From the NCBI GenBank assembly GCA_030568195.1, contig JAJLTO010000002.1, forward strand, positions 744,001-808,000: a stretch of DNA of 64,000 bases, in the 5' to 3' direction. The position numbers were made by a program, and so were the translations under genes. The notes under the pieces are model-generated. The model was not told the DNA's origin, searched no databases, and saw nothing but the letters and a program-made list of their open reading frames with translations. Each line of letters opens with the position of its first letter. The first letter of the stretch is position 1. The stretch is from Dipodascopsis uninucleata var. uninucleata (Eukaryota; Ascomycota; Lipomycetes; Lipomycetales; Lipomycetaceae). Below are positions 10,667 through 23,334 of the stretch, piece after piece.

Positions 10667-12555
10667 ATGAACTCTGACGAACAAGTGGAAAAAAGCACAT
10701 TAGAGATAGCGCAAGCTGCTCTTGAGAGCAATACTCAGGGCATCGCTAATACAAAAGAGAAGGTCAAAAGAGAAAATCCTTTTGGCCTTCTTAGCCAACT
10801 ATGCTTAATAAGAGAACTAGAAGATCCCTATGCGTATAGTCGTACAGTTAAATCTTGTATTGTCTTCATATATGCTTTTGCCGGAATGGTGCCTGCTATG
10901 GGCTCTGCTGTGTTCTATCCAGCAGTAAAGGATATACAACGTGACCTACATACTAGTGCTTCCGTAATAAATGTAAGTCTTGGAATTACAAACGTACATT
11001 TTAATGGATGGTTTTAACAGTATCTAGTTATCTATAGGTTTTTATATGGTCTCTTTAGGATTGTTTCCTCTTTGGTGGAGCCATCTGTCAGAGATTTACG
11101 GTCGTCGGGGCATATATATTATCTCATTTTTCTTATTTTCAGGTATGTAACCTATATAAATTACTATTAATTAGTTTTACTCACTCTTATCTAATATCTA
11201 CCAGTATTTAATGTAGGGTGTGCGCGGGCGCCAAATATTACTGTTTTGATTGTTCTGAGGATACTTGCTGGTGGTGCAGCTGCATGCTCACAATCAGTTG
11301 GTGCTGGCGGTATTGGTGATATATATGTACCTGCTGAGAGAGGAAGTGCAAATGGATGTAAGTGATATTGAAAACGTGCTTTTTGTGAATATATGATTGA
11401 CCGATAGTAACTAGACTTCTATCTCGGACCACTTTGTGGGCCGCTAGTCGCTCCTATTATTGCGGGCGCACTAGATGAACACTGGGGCTGGAGGTCTACG
11501 CAATATTTTCTGATTGCCTTAGGTGGATCTGCTTTTATCTTAATTCTATTTTTGTTACCAGAGACTTTGCATCGCGAAGTATGTAAAGACGGCAAAGAGA
11601 CACATTCAGTAACAAGTTTTGTGTTTGGACCGTTCAAGTCATTCAAATTACTAGCTTATCCTTCATTTGTGTTTGCTATTACTTACAATAGTTTTACATA
11701 TTTTTTATTATATCTGTTAGTAATCGATTCTTGCAAGTAGTTATACGTTTTTGTGCATTTGATCTAACATTTTATTGAACAGAATTAATAATACGATACC
11801 GTACGAATTTGGAAACAGTCCATACAACTTTTCAGCAATTATCGTCGGCCTCTTATATCTCCCAAATGGAGCTGCATTTATAACAGGAAGTCTTTTTGGT
11901 GGTAAATGGAGTGATAGAATTATAGAGCGTCACCTCAAAAACAATAATGGTGTTCTTATTCCAGAAGCTCGCCTGGCAGAAAATATGATATGTGCCGGTA
12001 TTTCTACATGTGCAGGATGTCTTTTATTTGGATGGACCATCTGGGCAAAGGAGTATTGGATTGTTCCTGTGAGTAACATAAGGTCGATTAATATATATTT
12101 TATTTTATGATTTAAGTGACTAATATTCCTGTCAAAATTAGATTATAGGAACAGTTTTGTTTGGATTTGGCTCATTGATCATTTTCACTACTACACTAAC
12201 ATTTCTGGTGGACTCTATGCCCAAACAGCGCACTGCTATTGTATCGGTCAACACATGTAAGAATCTAATCAGATTTCAAAAAAAATTTAATTAAGCTAAT
12301 GCATTGTATTTCTAGTCATTCGATGTATCTCTGCAGCTATTGGTACGTTCATAGCAGTTCCTCTCATAGATGCTATTGGCACCGGAATCCTTTACTCGAT
12401 TGTCACCGGTATCGGCATTTGTTTTGTTGCCCTACAATTCTATGTAAAGAAGGTGAGACATAATTATATATCACTAAGAGAATTCACACTAATTGTATTA
12501 CGAATTTTAGAAAGGAGAACATTGGAGATCTAAAATGAATATGGAGACTGGTTAA
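10667..12555 (+). CDS. MFS drug/polyamine:H+ antiporter, QDR/DHA1 type, 8 exons
   Basis: Eight exons: 10667-10972, 11028-11142, 11205-11357, 11415-11715, 11783-12068, 12142-12256, 12316-12452, 12511-12555. The seven introns are 55-73 nt and the spliced protein is 485 aa. It is a 12-helix plasma-membrane transporter of the DHA1 family, most like Qdr3/Aqr1/Dtr1. The TM1 region follows YAYSRTVKS. Loop 2-3 carries SEIYGRRGIY. The motif QSVGAGGIGDIYVPAERG precedes antiporter motif C (YLGPLCGPLVAPIIAG), then GWRSTQYF. The central loop is short. Exons were joined by reading frame and family match. The donor at 11716 (GTTAGT) and the acceptor at 11027 were chosen because alternatives introduce stops. 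The substrate is unknown; polyamines, acids or drugs are possible. This is the most intron-rich gene of the window. Confidence 0.9.
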
Positions 12556-12827
12556 TAGTTTCGTTAAATTCATAGATATGTACTACAATTTCACTGCATA
12601 TAGGGTATTGTTTGCTATTATCATTATTGCATTTCTGAAAAAATTTTTATTATTATATCTACATTTTTGCGTTATAAAACATTTATTTGTTATAATAAAG
12701 AAATCAATTTGTTTTCTAGGATAGACAAGCTTTTAAGACGTTATTTTAAATATTACGTTAAATATCTTCTCTGCTATTAAGCATATATTACAGATTTACG
12801 TCAGTACCTTTAAAATAGTATTTAACT

Positions 12828-14690
12828 TCATTTCTCCGAGCTAGTAATGGCTAATCCAGATTTTGCGCAGTCTTCTTCTTCGTCAAAACCAGAGATTGCG
12901 TTGATGGTCTCTGCTTCGTTATTCAAACTGATGTCATTGCTATTGAGCGAAGAATCACTGGGAGCTCTATCAGCCATATCAGCTTCCCAGAATCTTTTCT
13001 TATGGTGAAAAGCCAATCTCACAAGCCATGGAGGAAGGATGACGAGTGTGGCGCCTTTAATACCTTTGAGATTTTCTCTTGTAGAAACAGGTACTTCCTC
13101 AGTCTCAGGAGCGATAGTCATTTTCCAGGACCAGCCGTCTCGTCTATCATACTTGTCAGGAACAATGCGTCCCCTACTGATTTTTTCTAAAGCCCATGTA
13201 AAACTATTTAAAATGATGTAAGTGATAATACCAGCAATCAAACCATAAGCAATAGAGTAAGTGAATGGCATGACTGCAATGGTGACAAAGGCAGGAAGAG
13301 CATCGCCCATATAAGTCCAGTTAATCTCGGCAACTGAAGACATCATCATAGATCCAACAATGACAAGAGTAGATCCAGTGGCCCATGGGGGTATTGAAGC
13401 AAAGATTGGAGCAAAGAAAATAGATACGAAAAAGCAGATGCCAATGACCATGGCTGTAATACCAGTTTTTCCACCTTCAGAAATACCGGTACCAGACTCG
13501 ACGAATGCAGTGACCGGAGAGCATCCTAAGAGAGATCCAATAACGATAGAAGCAGCATCAACCAAGTACGCTACAGCTGAACCATCAAAATCTCCGGTAG
13601 CCTTGTCCATCACACCAGCATACTTTGCCATAGAGTACAAAGTACCAGTACAATCAAGGATATCGACATAGAGAAAGGTGATCAAAGCAATCCAGAACTG
13701 ACTTGATCCTCCCGGAATGCTAGATAGGTTCCATTCTTGAACGTGCAAGATCTTTTCAATCTTATGAAAAGAAACAACGTTCTTGAAGAAATCGAATCTC
13801 AAGGTTCCTTCAGCATTATATGGAAAATAAGTGACTGCAGTAGGTCGTGGCCAGGAAATGATCGAGACTAGAAGAATACCAATGATTATAGCGCCCTTAA
13901 CTCTGTACAACATAAGCAAGGCAGTGACAAATCCACCACAGAAAATACCAAGGTACATGGTAGGAGAACTCATTTGATGAGCAGCACATTCATCTGCATC
14001 GTCAGCGTATTTAGCAGCGCATCCAGCGAGATCGACTGGCGTAGAAGTGGATCCAGTAACTACACCAAGTCCGGCAGAGCCATACAATCCAATCAGAGTA
14101 AGATACAATCCGATACCTGCTCCAGTTGCTAATTTAATCGAAGTGGGAATTGCGCGAGCAAGCCACTGTCGAATACCGATAATAGAAAGACCAATAAAAA
14201 TGAATCCCTCAACGAAGACTGCTGTCAAGGCAAGTCTATATGATACCCTTCCAGACCCATGATATCCGACGACCTGATAAGCGAAATAAGCATTTAAACC
14301 CATGCCAGGTGCAAGACCAATGGGTATATTAGCGAATAGCCCCATAGAAAAACTGGTAAGAGCCGAAATTGCGGCAGTAGCGGTCACCAAATCACGCTTG
14401 ATCATTTCGACACACTGCATATACTCCGAGTCTTTGTCACAAGTTGGGTCGTCAGCAGTGCCATTACAAACACAAGTGCCGCCACTCTCGGATGCAATAG
14501 ATGCATTAGTCGAGATAATGTAGGCCATGGCAAAGAATGTAGCCAGACCAGCTCTGATTTCAGTAGAGAATTTGGAGCCAAGTCGTTCTCTCTTTGCGCC
14601 AGATCCTTCCAATCGGTGCCATTTCCCCCAACGAGTCGAGGCGACCCAGGTATTGAGAGAATGAACCTTCTCGTCGAATAAATATCGCAT
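12828..14690 (-). CDS. AzgA-type adenine/guanine/hypoxanthine permease
   Basis: Intronless 620-aa membrane protein starting MRYLFDEKVHSLNTWVA. The N-terminal region ERLGSKFSTEIRAGLATFFAMAYIIS is the hallmark of the AzgA (NCS2-related) purine:H+ symporters. Other family landmarks are GLAPGMGLNAYFAYQVVG (about 128-145) and the transport-site helix GCSPVTAFVESGTGISEGG (about 390). About 12-14 hydrophobic helices follow the UapA-like fold. The loop near residues 65-90 contains several cysteines, as in Aspergillus AzgA, and the C-terminal tail is long, acidic and cytoplasmic. The role is uptake of purine bases at the plasma membrane. The gene converges with the MFS gene, the two stop codons being about 270 bp apart. 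FUR1 (pyrimidine salvage) lies 4 kb away, but nothing shows a link. Confidence 0.93.
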   Translation of the reverse strand: MRYLFDEKVHSLNTWVASTRWGKWHRLEGSGAKRERLGSKFSTEIRAGLATFFAMAYIISTNASIASESGGTCVCNGTADDPTCDKDSEYMQCVEMIKRDLVTATAAISALTSFSMGLFANIPIGLAPGMGLNAYFAYQVVGYHGSGRVSYRLALTAVFVEGFIFIGLSIIGIRQWLARAIPTSIKLATGAGIGLYLTLIGLYGSAGLGVVTGSTSTPVDLAGCAAKYADDADECAAHQMSSPTMYLGIFCGGFVTALLMLYRVKGAIIIGILLVSIISWPRPTAVTYFPYNAEGTLRFDFFKNVVSFHKIEKILHVQEWNLSSIPGGSSQFWIALITFLYVDILDCTGTLYSMAKYAGVMDKATGDFDGSAVAYLVDAASIVIGSLLGCSPVTAFVESGTGISEGGKTGITAMVIGICFFVSIFFAPIFASIPPWATGSTLVIVGSMMMSSVAEINWTYMGDALPAFVTIAVMPFTYSIAYGLIAGIITYIILNSFTWALEKISRGRIVPDKYDRRDGWSWKMTIAPETEEVPVSTRENLKGIKGATLVILPPWLVRLAFHHKKRFWEADMADRAPSDSSLNSNDISLNNEAETINAISGFDEEEDCAKSGLAITSSEK

Positions 14691-16488
14691 TATAGCAAAA
14701 TAGTAAATATCAGCATCGAGGATAGATAAAATCCTTCACCCCGCTTAAACTGTGTGGAATCACCTGTCAAATTACTAAGAGTTATTTGAAACTTAGAACC
14801 GGCATTTGTATAAAATGATTTGGTATTCTCACGACCTGCAGAGGATAAAGTGACGAACAGTGAATGTAAAACGCGCCTTACCGAGACGATTAAAGATCTA
14901 TGGTATATCTCCTCTTCATATAGCAAATTTTTTCTTTGCAAAATTATACTAAAGTTAACTCATGTATAGTAACAGAGTTGGAGGAAAAATCAAAATTTCT
15001 TAGAAGTAGGAATAACCTTTTTCGAAAGTGGGATGCAACGAAGTCTGTAATAAAAATTAAGGTAGGAAACTTTATTTCAGCCACCTTCCAGTCATCTACT
15101 AGCCACACGAGCATTGGCCATGCAAATATACCCTTATCTGACTCAATATATCGCGAGGATTTCATTTATGACCGGACTAGTGAAAACTAAAGCAGCCAAG
15201 ACCATTTAAACGATAAGACGAAAATAGCGAAGGTACCCAGAATAGAGTATAGTCTTCGTTGATGGTGTTATTCAATCTCCTTGTCTTCTGGGAAGATCAG
15301 CTGGTCAGTTCACACCATAATTCGTATAATACTATAGGCATAATGTGCTGGATAATATTCGATATTATTCTGATATCTATTCTCTTGAGTCTTCAGAAGT
15401 GAAGTATAAGCGACGGGCCATCGAAAACGTCTTTAAAGATTAATTAAATAATTAAAAGCAAATATTAGCTTGAAAAATCTATCAGCATCCGGAAACACGC
15501 TATAAGCAACATCGTATTCAGCAGCTTATTGAACTGCAGTAATATCTCTGGATTGCAATATCAAGGTACAAACCAGACGTACAAAAGATTTATACATTAT
15601 AAATAAATGTTGTTTACTGTTTATTACACTTGCGAGCTCTTGTTCAAATGTAGTACCACATTACGTCATTGCTTCATCAGGGCCGTTGTAAATTAAAACA
15701 GTCAGATTTTTTCGAAATGCCGCACTCGCACGTAACAAAAAAAGTCCCCATATTTCCATTGCCAACAGCTAGCAATAAAACACATAGAGAAACAGATGCG
15801 AAAGAGTTTGAATGCTTGGCTAATGAAATTTGTGAGAGTTCAGGACACTTTTGAATTTTATCGTCGATTGCTGGTATGTCTGTATATGTCTAGTTGTGTA
15901 AACCAAACGAAATGGACGCCGCACGCTAAACGGTCGATCTGAAAGCAATTTTCAGATTCAGGGACAATTTGCTATTATACCTAACAGGCCCAGACAGACT
16001 AAAGCAAGTCGTAATTGTAGACTGTTAGGCCGATTTTGCTACTTAATGTCGTTACCTGGTTTTCTGTTATGTAGCCATCTAAAATGTTCATAGAACTACG
16101 TCATGCTCGTTACCCACATTTGTATTTTGAATCTTGATTTGTCCACAACAGCTATTCCTTTTGCACTTTTGAATCCTTACTTTTATTATACTAGGCCAAC
16201 CGTTCGTCACAATTTAAGTGACAATCATTTTGATACAATAAATGATTGCAGTAAAATACCCTGCAATCGTTCGCAGATATTATACATGTTGTAGAGATAA
16301 CTCTACGCTTATGAAGTAAGCATACTTCCCATGGTTTAGGAGCCTACAAAATTAGATCTCTCCAAAGTCCATAGCTTTTATCTATGTACCACCTCAGTAG
16401 GCAAATACAAAAAGAAATAGACTTAGACCAATACTATTATACTGGCAGTCTCCAAAATTGGTTTAGTACTATTTGTAGTAAGGATTGC
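14691..16488. other. Gene-free interval, AzgA to ALG5
   Basis: About 1.8 kb with no supported gene. A 45-codon ATG frame at 15718-15852 (MPHSHVTKKVPIF...) has no recognised relative. It holds the permease promoter and the ALG5 3' region. Confidence 0.4.
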
Positions 16489-17694
16489 TTACTTATTTTT
16501 CTTATCACCACCATTGCCAATGCTAGCTTTAATACTTCGGCCATCGTCATAGATACCAAAAATATATGCGAAGCGAATGACAACCAGATCAATAGCCATT
16601 TTAATACTGTCCCGAGCAAGCTCCATTTTGCTACCTGGGACTTCATGCCAGTTAATGGGCACCTCCGCTACAGGAATACCTCTGCGCTCAGCAAGGATCA
16701 AGATCTCGACGTCAAAGATCCAGCCTTCGTTGTGCATATAAGGAAAAATTTTTTGAGCTGCAGTGTGCGTGAATATTTTGAAACCACATTGAGTATCTCG
16801 AATGTTTCGGATGCCAAAAATATACAATATAGTATGAAGACTATACATTAGGAAGTTGCGTATAGGCGACCGCTTCACCACTGCGTCAGTCTTCACGAGA
16901 TGAGCTCGTGATCCAATGGCAATAGCACCATGATTGCGTCCAGTCTTTTCATCTAACTCGATAGTAGAAGCTAATAATGCTGTCACATCAGAAAACTGGG
17001 ATGCACCATCTGCATCTGCAAACATCACATATTTACCACGAGTGCGACGCAAACCATGAGTGACAGCACCGCCCTTTCCACGATTCTTTTCAAGCTTGCA
17101 GACTCTAAATTGATCTTCGTCAACACCAAGGAGTTTTCCAGTTTCCAGAGCGATCTCTGCAGTATTGTCTTTACTGCCATCGTCAACTAAAAGAAGTTCC
17201 CAAGCGGAAGTACATCCTGATGTTGAAAAACCCGATCTAGTCTTGAAATGAAGGCTGTTAAGAACAGAAACGGTCTCTTTGAGCATGCTCGGCAGACGTG
17301 CTGTCTCATTGTAGGCGGGTACAACAACGCTCAAAAATACCTCAGAATTCTGAGTAGGATGATCCTGATGTAGCCATTCTTCTGTAGCCAATGGAAGAGG
17401 GCGTGGCTCGGAGACTGTGCCGTCTGACTTGATTGTTAGATAATTCTCTTCTGATGGTAGGCTGACGCGAGGAAAGTGAGCCAACAAGCGGACCATTATA
17501 TAAGCTACAGTGGCCACACCTAAGCCTATTAAACTCATCCAAATAGAGATTATGAGGACAGCGATCTGAAGATTCATAGGGTTCATCTTTGGTGATGTAT
17601 CAAATCCAAATGTTATTATTTTCCATATCATTGATAAATTTAATAAGCTGGAGCCTGCCACCTGCCCCGTGAATAAAGCTGTATTAAACTCCAT
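16489..17694 (-). CDS. ALG5: Dolichyl-phosphate beta-glucosyltransferase
   Basis: Intronless 401-aa GT2-family enzyme that transfers glucose from UDP-Glc to dolichyl phosphate at the ER. The product is the donor for the three terminal glucoses of the N-glycan precursor. A membrane anchor lies near residues 45-70. The catalytic domain begins SVVVPAYNETARLPSML (about 122). It continues with the nucleotide-binding LLVDDGSKDNT, the DxD-type metal site FADADGASQF (near 225), GSRAHLV and NFLMYSLHTILY, then RDTQCGFKIF and GWIFDVEIL, all typical of Alg5. It is longer than S. cerevisiae Alg5 (334 aa). Part of the excess is the N-terminus, so translation might start at Met37 or Met40 instead of Met1. 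Confidence 0.93.
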   Translation of the reverse strand: MEFNTALFTGQVAGSSLLNLSMIWKIITFGFDTSPKMNPMNLQIAVLIISIWMSLIGLGVATVAYIMVRLLAHFPRVSLPSEENYLTIKSDGTVSEPRPLPLATEEWLHQDHPTQNSEVFLSVVVPAYNETARLPSMLKETVSVLNSLHFKTRSGFSTSGCTSAWELLLVDDGSKDNTAEIALETGKLLGVDEDQFRVCKLEKNRGKGGAVTHGLRRTRGKYVMFADADGASQFSDVTALLASTIELDEKTGRNHGAIAIGSRAHLVKTDAVVKRSPIRNFLMYSLHTILYIFGIRNIRDTQCGFKIFTHTAAQKIFPYMHNEGWIFDVEILILAERRGIPVAEVPINWHEVPGSKMELARDSIKMAIDLVVIRFAYIFGIYDDGRSIKASIGNGGDKKNK

Positions 17695-18523
17695 CTAATT
17701 TCATTACGTTAGCCATATAACCTTACTACTCCCAGCACCAGTTGCAGTGGCGATGTCTTCGAAAGCTCTATGCAATAGTCTATATATCCATAGCCACAAA
17801 CATGATGACTCCATATAATCACTCTACTTTTCTTACTTGTCCTACCTTGATATTGCCTGAAAATATATGCTCTAGCTGAACCGAAACCTTATGAGACACG
17901 AAATTTCTCTAATAAGAAGTAAGGCCAAATATTGGAAGTCGTTAATAATCTTCTAGATCCCTCAAGTCACCAAGTGATAGAAACAAGCCAGAGGTCTCTT
18001 AAGAGGTCGACTCAATACTCTGGAATTCCTCTTTGGCAGCACAAAGAAGGTTCCCGAAATATCTCCAAGATCAGGAACACCTAATCTCAAAGATCTGCTC
18101 CCTTTATAGTTTCGTGGAAAGAATTGTCCTCAGAATTTAGTCTTGAATATCTGTTACTGCAGCTATTATTTAAACTGTTGTTATTTTAACACGTCGCCGT
18201 CTAAACGAGACGTATATTGTAAGGTACGTATATTAAGGGTTTTGTGCTCAAGCATGCCATATAAAATGTGCACCTGTTATTATCACAACGTGGACCAATT
18301 TGCTTACATAGGAAATAAGACTAAAATGACAGGCACTATACATTGAATACATTAAATAGAGACGGAAACGAAATTTATACAAACGAGAATTACTATGGTA
18401 TAGTTCATACAATTATTCTCTTGTCGCGTGACAGACATTTTGGAGAGCCACTGTATTTAGATGTATGTTACACGTAAAATTATAGTAAAACGGCAGTATA
18501 TCGTAAATGAATTAACCATAAGT
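17695..18523. other. Gene-free interval, ALG5 to FUR1
   Basis: Upstream region of ALG5 and 3' region of FUR1 (829 bp). No gene seen. Confidence 0.4.
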
Positions 18524-19517
<994 letters not shown>

Positions 19518-19917
19518 TTTTCTTTATAATGTATTTGTGGTACCTGACGATGCACAGGCGTTGTATTGATGGTTCTGAGTTCTAGTATTCTTGTGTTCCG
19601 AGTGAAAATTAATGGACAGTTCAATGAAGGATGCTAAAATTACCCTAATTAAGTAGCATTGCCAATACAGCCCTAGTATGTTTATTCATTCTGGCTATGC
19701 TAACATTTATTTGAATAGTTAAACCAGCACAGTCTTTTAGACATATACGAGGTCATCTTAAATCAGGGGTTAAACATTATTTTGAAATATTTTATTCTGA
19801 TAGTTATGAAATAGATATCATATAATGCTTATATGGAATGAATTTGTACGAATAAATTGTGCTGGTTGAAACTAAAAAAAGTCCGTTGTTGGTATTATAC
19901 ATCATTACACAGCACAA
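19518..19917. other. Divergent promoter region FUR1/WAPL
   Basis: 400 bp between divergent start codons, AT-rich, with no distinct element recognised. Confidence 0.4.
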
Positions 19918-22131
19918 ATGCCATTCGCAGCCAGCTCTACGCCAACTACTTATGGACGTAAACGCCAGACACCACATACCACACCCTCTCCTGCAGATAT
20001 ACCATCACCAGTTAAGAAGAGATATCAGTCACGATTGGAAACGCCGACGCATAGCACGCAAGATCGCTTAGATTTCAGAAAGGAGGACGAGGCACTGAGT
20101 GCGCGAGGAAACGGTGACGGTCTCCTGAGTAACGCAGAGGATGATGGCTTAGAATTACTGGCGACAGGAGACAAGGAATCTGAAGAATCCAAAGCACATT
20201 CTCTTAGCCAATTAAAAAGACCAGCAACTCCTCCTGCTCTTGACGGCATTGAGTTTGTCGAACCCGATCCACCTTCTACCCCTCTACATTTCATAAGTTC
20301 AGGAGATCGATCTCACAAATTCAGTCTTTCTCCTAGGCTCTCTGTTCGAGAGAAAGAAGCATGGCGACTCTTATCAGATGCTATGGATGCTGCAGGTACA
20401 GGAAGCCCACTAGCCTCACCAGAGAAGTCTGGTCAGAAGCTCATCAGTCGGCTTACTTCTAGGAAGCGCGACCCTGATCAGCCCAGATCAATAGTCATTC
20501 AAAGTGAAGCGCTTTTGGAACAGCGGGCTGATTCATCTTTTCCGATAGATCAAAATATTGGTTCGCAGCCAAACCAAGAACATAACGACCTCACATCTGT
20601 TGGTGGTAGTCAGCAATACTCATCTCAAATAGTCAGAACAGGAAAAGTCACTTATGGATCCCAGCGGAGTTTCTTGGAAGATAGTATCGACTTAAAAAGT
20701 GACATTGATGACTTGAGAGTACGATCGCGACCACGATCATTGCTTGAAGATAACACTAACCAATGCGATGATGACGACGACGATTCTCAGATGGCAGTCA
20801 AAAGTATTCATGAACTGCGCGCTTCAGGATCGAATGCTAAATTCATGGATGAGATGGAATATATGCTTGATGGCCTTAAACCAAGAGCTAAATTATCAGC
20901 GTCTCGTCTAACACTTTTGGAATTGGCAATTAAACTCACTGATAAATCTTTTAGAATCAAATTCAAGGCAGGTGATTTTTTGGATCGTGTTTTTGCTACG
21001 ATTGGTCGCTTTACAGATGAAATCTCTACGTTTTGTTTAGCTTACATTATTTGTGCATTTATTGACGATGACGAGGGCATTGCACAGGGTCTCCTAACAG
21101 ATTATAACGTTGTGCCCTTTCTGATTGCAATTGCTGATGACTCACGCGATATCGTGCAGGTGTCGAAAATGAAAGCTATGGGTCTCAGCAAAATAAGCCA
21201 ATCTATGGTCAAGGAGCTCTGTGATAAAATACTTAAAATGATTCCTGAAGGTGCTGATACCAGACCAGAAAGCGTAACACGAAGCTTGTTAGCACTGACG
21301 GCAATCCTAGACCTCTCGAGTAAATATATGCAGCGATATCCAGTCGTCAAGGCAAAACTGAATGATAGTAATGTATGCAGTAAAGTTCTGTCGATTTTAG
21401 AAGCAAGAGTATCTAGTAAACCGACAGAATATCATGAAATACACATGGCCGTATCTATTTTGGAAGATGCGGTGGACAATAACATCGACGAAGTACAGGC
21501 CTGCAAGGTAATATTATCGTTGATTGACCTGATCCCACCAATATTAGATACACAAGTAGAATCGGTTGGTCTGTCGTTCATACGATTTGCAATTCTGATA
21601 ACAAATAGTAGTTTAAGTGCCTGTGAATTACTGTGCACGAGGTTGGCGCTAACACATTTACTCGATTTCGTCGAACGTGTCACAGGAGAAAGCGAGGTTG
21701 CCGCTTCTGAAGATACTGAGAACTATGGCTTATCAGCAAATCTTGCTATATTTTCATTGGGTTTACTGGTTAATATGTGCGAGGCAGAAAAAGTAGCCAA
21801 ATATATATTGGATGACAAATCGCTAATTGAGCGCGTATCTGCTCTCTTCTACTCGGCATACAACACCCAATTGGCATCATCCTCACCACTAAAATACATG
21901 AGAGATCTCTCTGGATATCTGGCACTCCTTACCGGGCTTCTAGCTAAAGACGTTCCCTCGGGTGAACGAACCAGAATCGGAAGCAGCTTCATGCTCGCAG
22001 CCGTAGGAAGTACACTGGAACAATTCAAAGAAGACACTGTACGCATGCAGGATGAAATTGGTCTCACTGGAGGTCGTGGCCTTGCAGACCATATCTCATC
22101 AGTTCTCACTGCACTCTACGCAGTCACGTGA
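19918..22131 (+). CDS. WAPL-domain cohesin release factor (Rad61/Wpl1 homologue)
   Basis: Intronless 737-aa protein. Residues 1-290 are low-complexity, Ser/Thr/Pro- and acid-rich, with many SP/TP sites (STPTTYGRKRQTPHTTPSP), suiting a cell-cycle regulated disordered tail. The WAPL helical-repeat domain starts near 300 (IHELRASGSNAKFMDEMEYM) and runs on with GLKPRAKLSASRLTLLELA. WAPL opens the cohesin Smc3-Scc1 gate with Pds5 and removes cohesin from chromatin. The C-terminal half keeps the HEAT-like helices and ends DHISSVLTALYAV. Assignment rests on the domain start, which is distinctive. The very divergent budding-yeast name RAD61 may not be appropriate. Confidence 0.85.
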   Translation: MPFAASSTPTTYGRKRQTPHTTPSPADIPSPVKKRYQSRLETPTHSTQDRLDFRKEDEALSARGNGDGLLSNAEDDGLELLATGDKESEESKAHSLSQLKRPATPPALDGIEFVEPDPPSTPLHFISSGDRSHKFSLSPRLSVREKEAWRLLSDAMDAAGTGSPLASPEKSGQKLISRLTSRKRDPDQPRSIVIQSEALLEQRADSSFPIDQNIGSQPNQEHNDLTSVGGSQQYSSQIVRTGKVTYGSQRSFLEDSIDLKSDIDDLRVRSRPRSLLEDNTNQCDDDDDDSQMAVKSIHELRASGSNAKFMDEMEYMLDGLKPRAKLSASRLTLLELAIKLTDKSFRIKFKAGDFLDRVFATIGRFTDEISTFCLAYIICAFIDDDEGIAQGLLTDYNVVPFLIAIADDSRDIVQVSKMKAMGLSKISQSMVKELCDKILKMIPEGADTRPESVTRSLLALTAILDLSSKYMQRYPVVKAKLNDSNVCSKVLSILEARVSSKPTEYHEIHMAVSILEDAVDNNIDEVQACKVILSLIDLIPPILDTQVESVGLSFIRFAILITNSSLSACELLCTRLALTHLLDFVERVTGESEVAASEDTENYGLSANLAIFSLGLLVNMCEAEKVAKYILDDKSLIERVSALFYSAYNTQLASSSPLKYMRDLSGYLALLTGLLAKDVPSGERTRIGSSFMLAAVGSTLEQFKEDTVRMQDEIGLTGGRGLADHISSVLTALYAVT

Positions 22132-23334
22132 TAATTCGCTATGAGCTGCATTTTGTCTTACAGGGATATTACGACCGGGTAAAACGATTATTGTGAAAAA
22201 CATTTTGAAGAGTAAGCAGCAGCAATGCGACCTCCGTGTAGCCGGACAACCTTCGGCATTGCTGTCGGAAATATGCAAGCTGAGAAGCCCTTTTGTCCGA
22301 CAAATCAAGGGAATACGCTACGAAGTTCCCTTTCACAAATTCTGCTTAAAAATACTTTACGTAATATACTGGATTTTGTCTACTATGGAGCAATAATATG
22401 TTTAAAAGAGTGCTGAAGCAGTCTGCCGACGAGAGTTCATCGCCACTAGGTTTTCGCCATATATAAAAATAGAGTAAATGGCATTTAAGAGCTGGCCATG
22501 CAGCATTAGCTTTGTCAAACACTATGTGCCAACTAACATTATATCCCGTAGTAGAAAGCCGGCACTGGACAAGGGAGACAACGTTGTTCTCTTAGAAGCT
22601 GCCAACATGTGGATTTCACTTCCATGTAGTAAGACTCTGTTATGTGCTCATCAAAACAAGGTAGACGTTGTTACGTAGTATCTATATCTGGTAATCCGAT
22701 ATCTGTGTTATGGTCAAGTGATACGTCTTTTTTTATAAAAATGTCCTGAGAAGTAACGTGTTTTTCAGGGATATGTCGGATGCTTGCAGATGCATATGTT
22801 TGAGTTTTGATTTCCCAATGTTGTAGTTCCGGGGAGCTTATTTCCACTCATCCGCCTCTTCATTGTTACCGTTACAGAGGAGATTAAACTTCATTAATAA
22901 ATAAAGAGCAACATTTGGGGTCGCTGCGATAATTGTATGGGATAGATCTTCACTTCATCGTAGACTTTCGATCAGAATCACTCCATAATTTTTATTTCTT
23001 ACTGGGTGCCTTTTCTTCCTTTTTTCCTTGGTTTTGATAATTATTATTTCATTCCTTTCTATAATTATTTAATTTTAATATTCTGATGCAAATATTAATA
23101 CAGAAAAGAATGTCCTTCATTGTTAAAATCTGATCGGCTGTTGTATAGTATCTGAGTTTTTATTTTGCGGAGAACCGACAAAGCTTCTTCACACAGATTC
23201 CACTCTACTGAGTCGGTATTTCTTATACCTGCAAAAGCTGCAATTCCTAACAAGTGCTCTAATAGAAGCTCTTTTTAAAGATCAAGGAATTCTATTATCT
23301 CAGTAGAGAACTTCATACGTTAGGAATATATAGT
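22132..23334. other. Gene-free interval of 1.2 kb
   Basis: WAPL 3' region and upstream region of the next gene. An ATG frame of 66 codons at 22478-22678 shows no recognised similarity. The part after 22960 is T-rich. Confidence 0.4.

Noticed and set aside
15718-15852. 45-codon ATG frame MPHSHVTKKV...
   Set aside because: Too short and without a known relative to support as a gene.
22120-22132. CACGTGATAA at the end of WAPL
   Set aside because: It overlaps the last codons and stop of WAPL, so coding constraint and chance explain it; no promoter nearby on the + strand.
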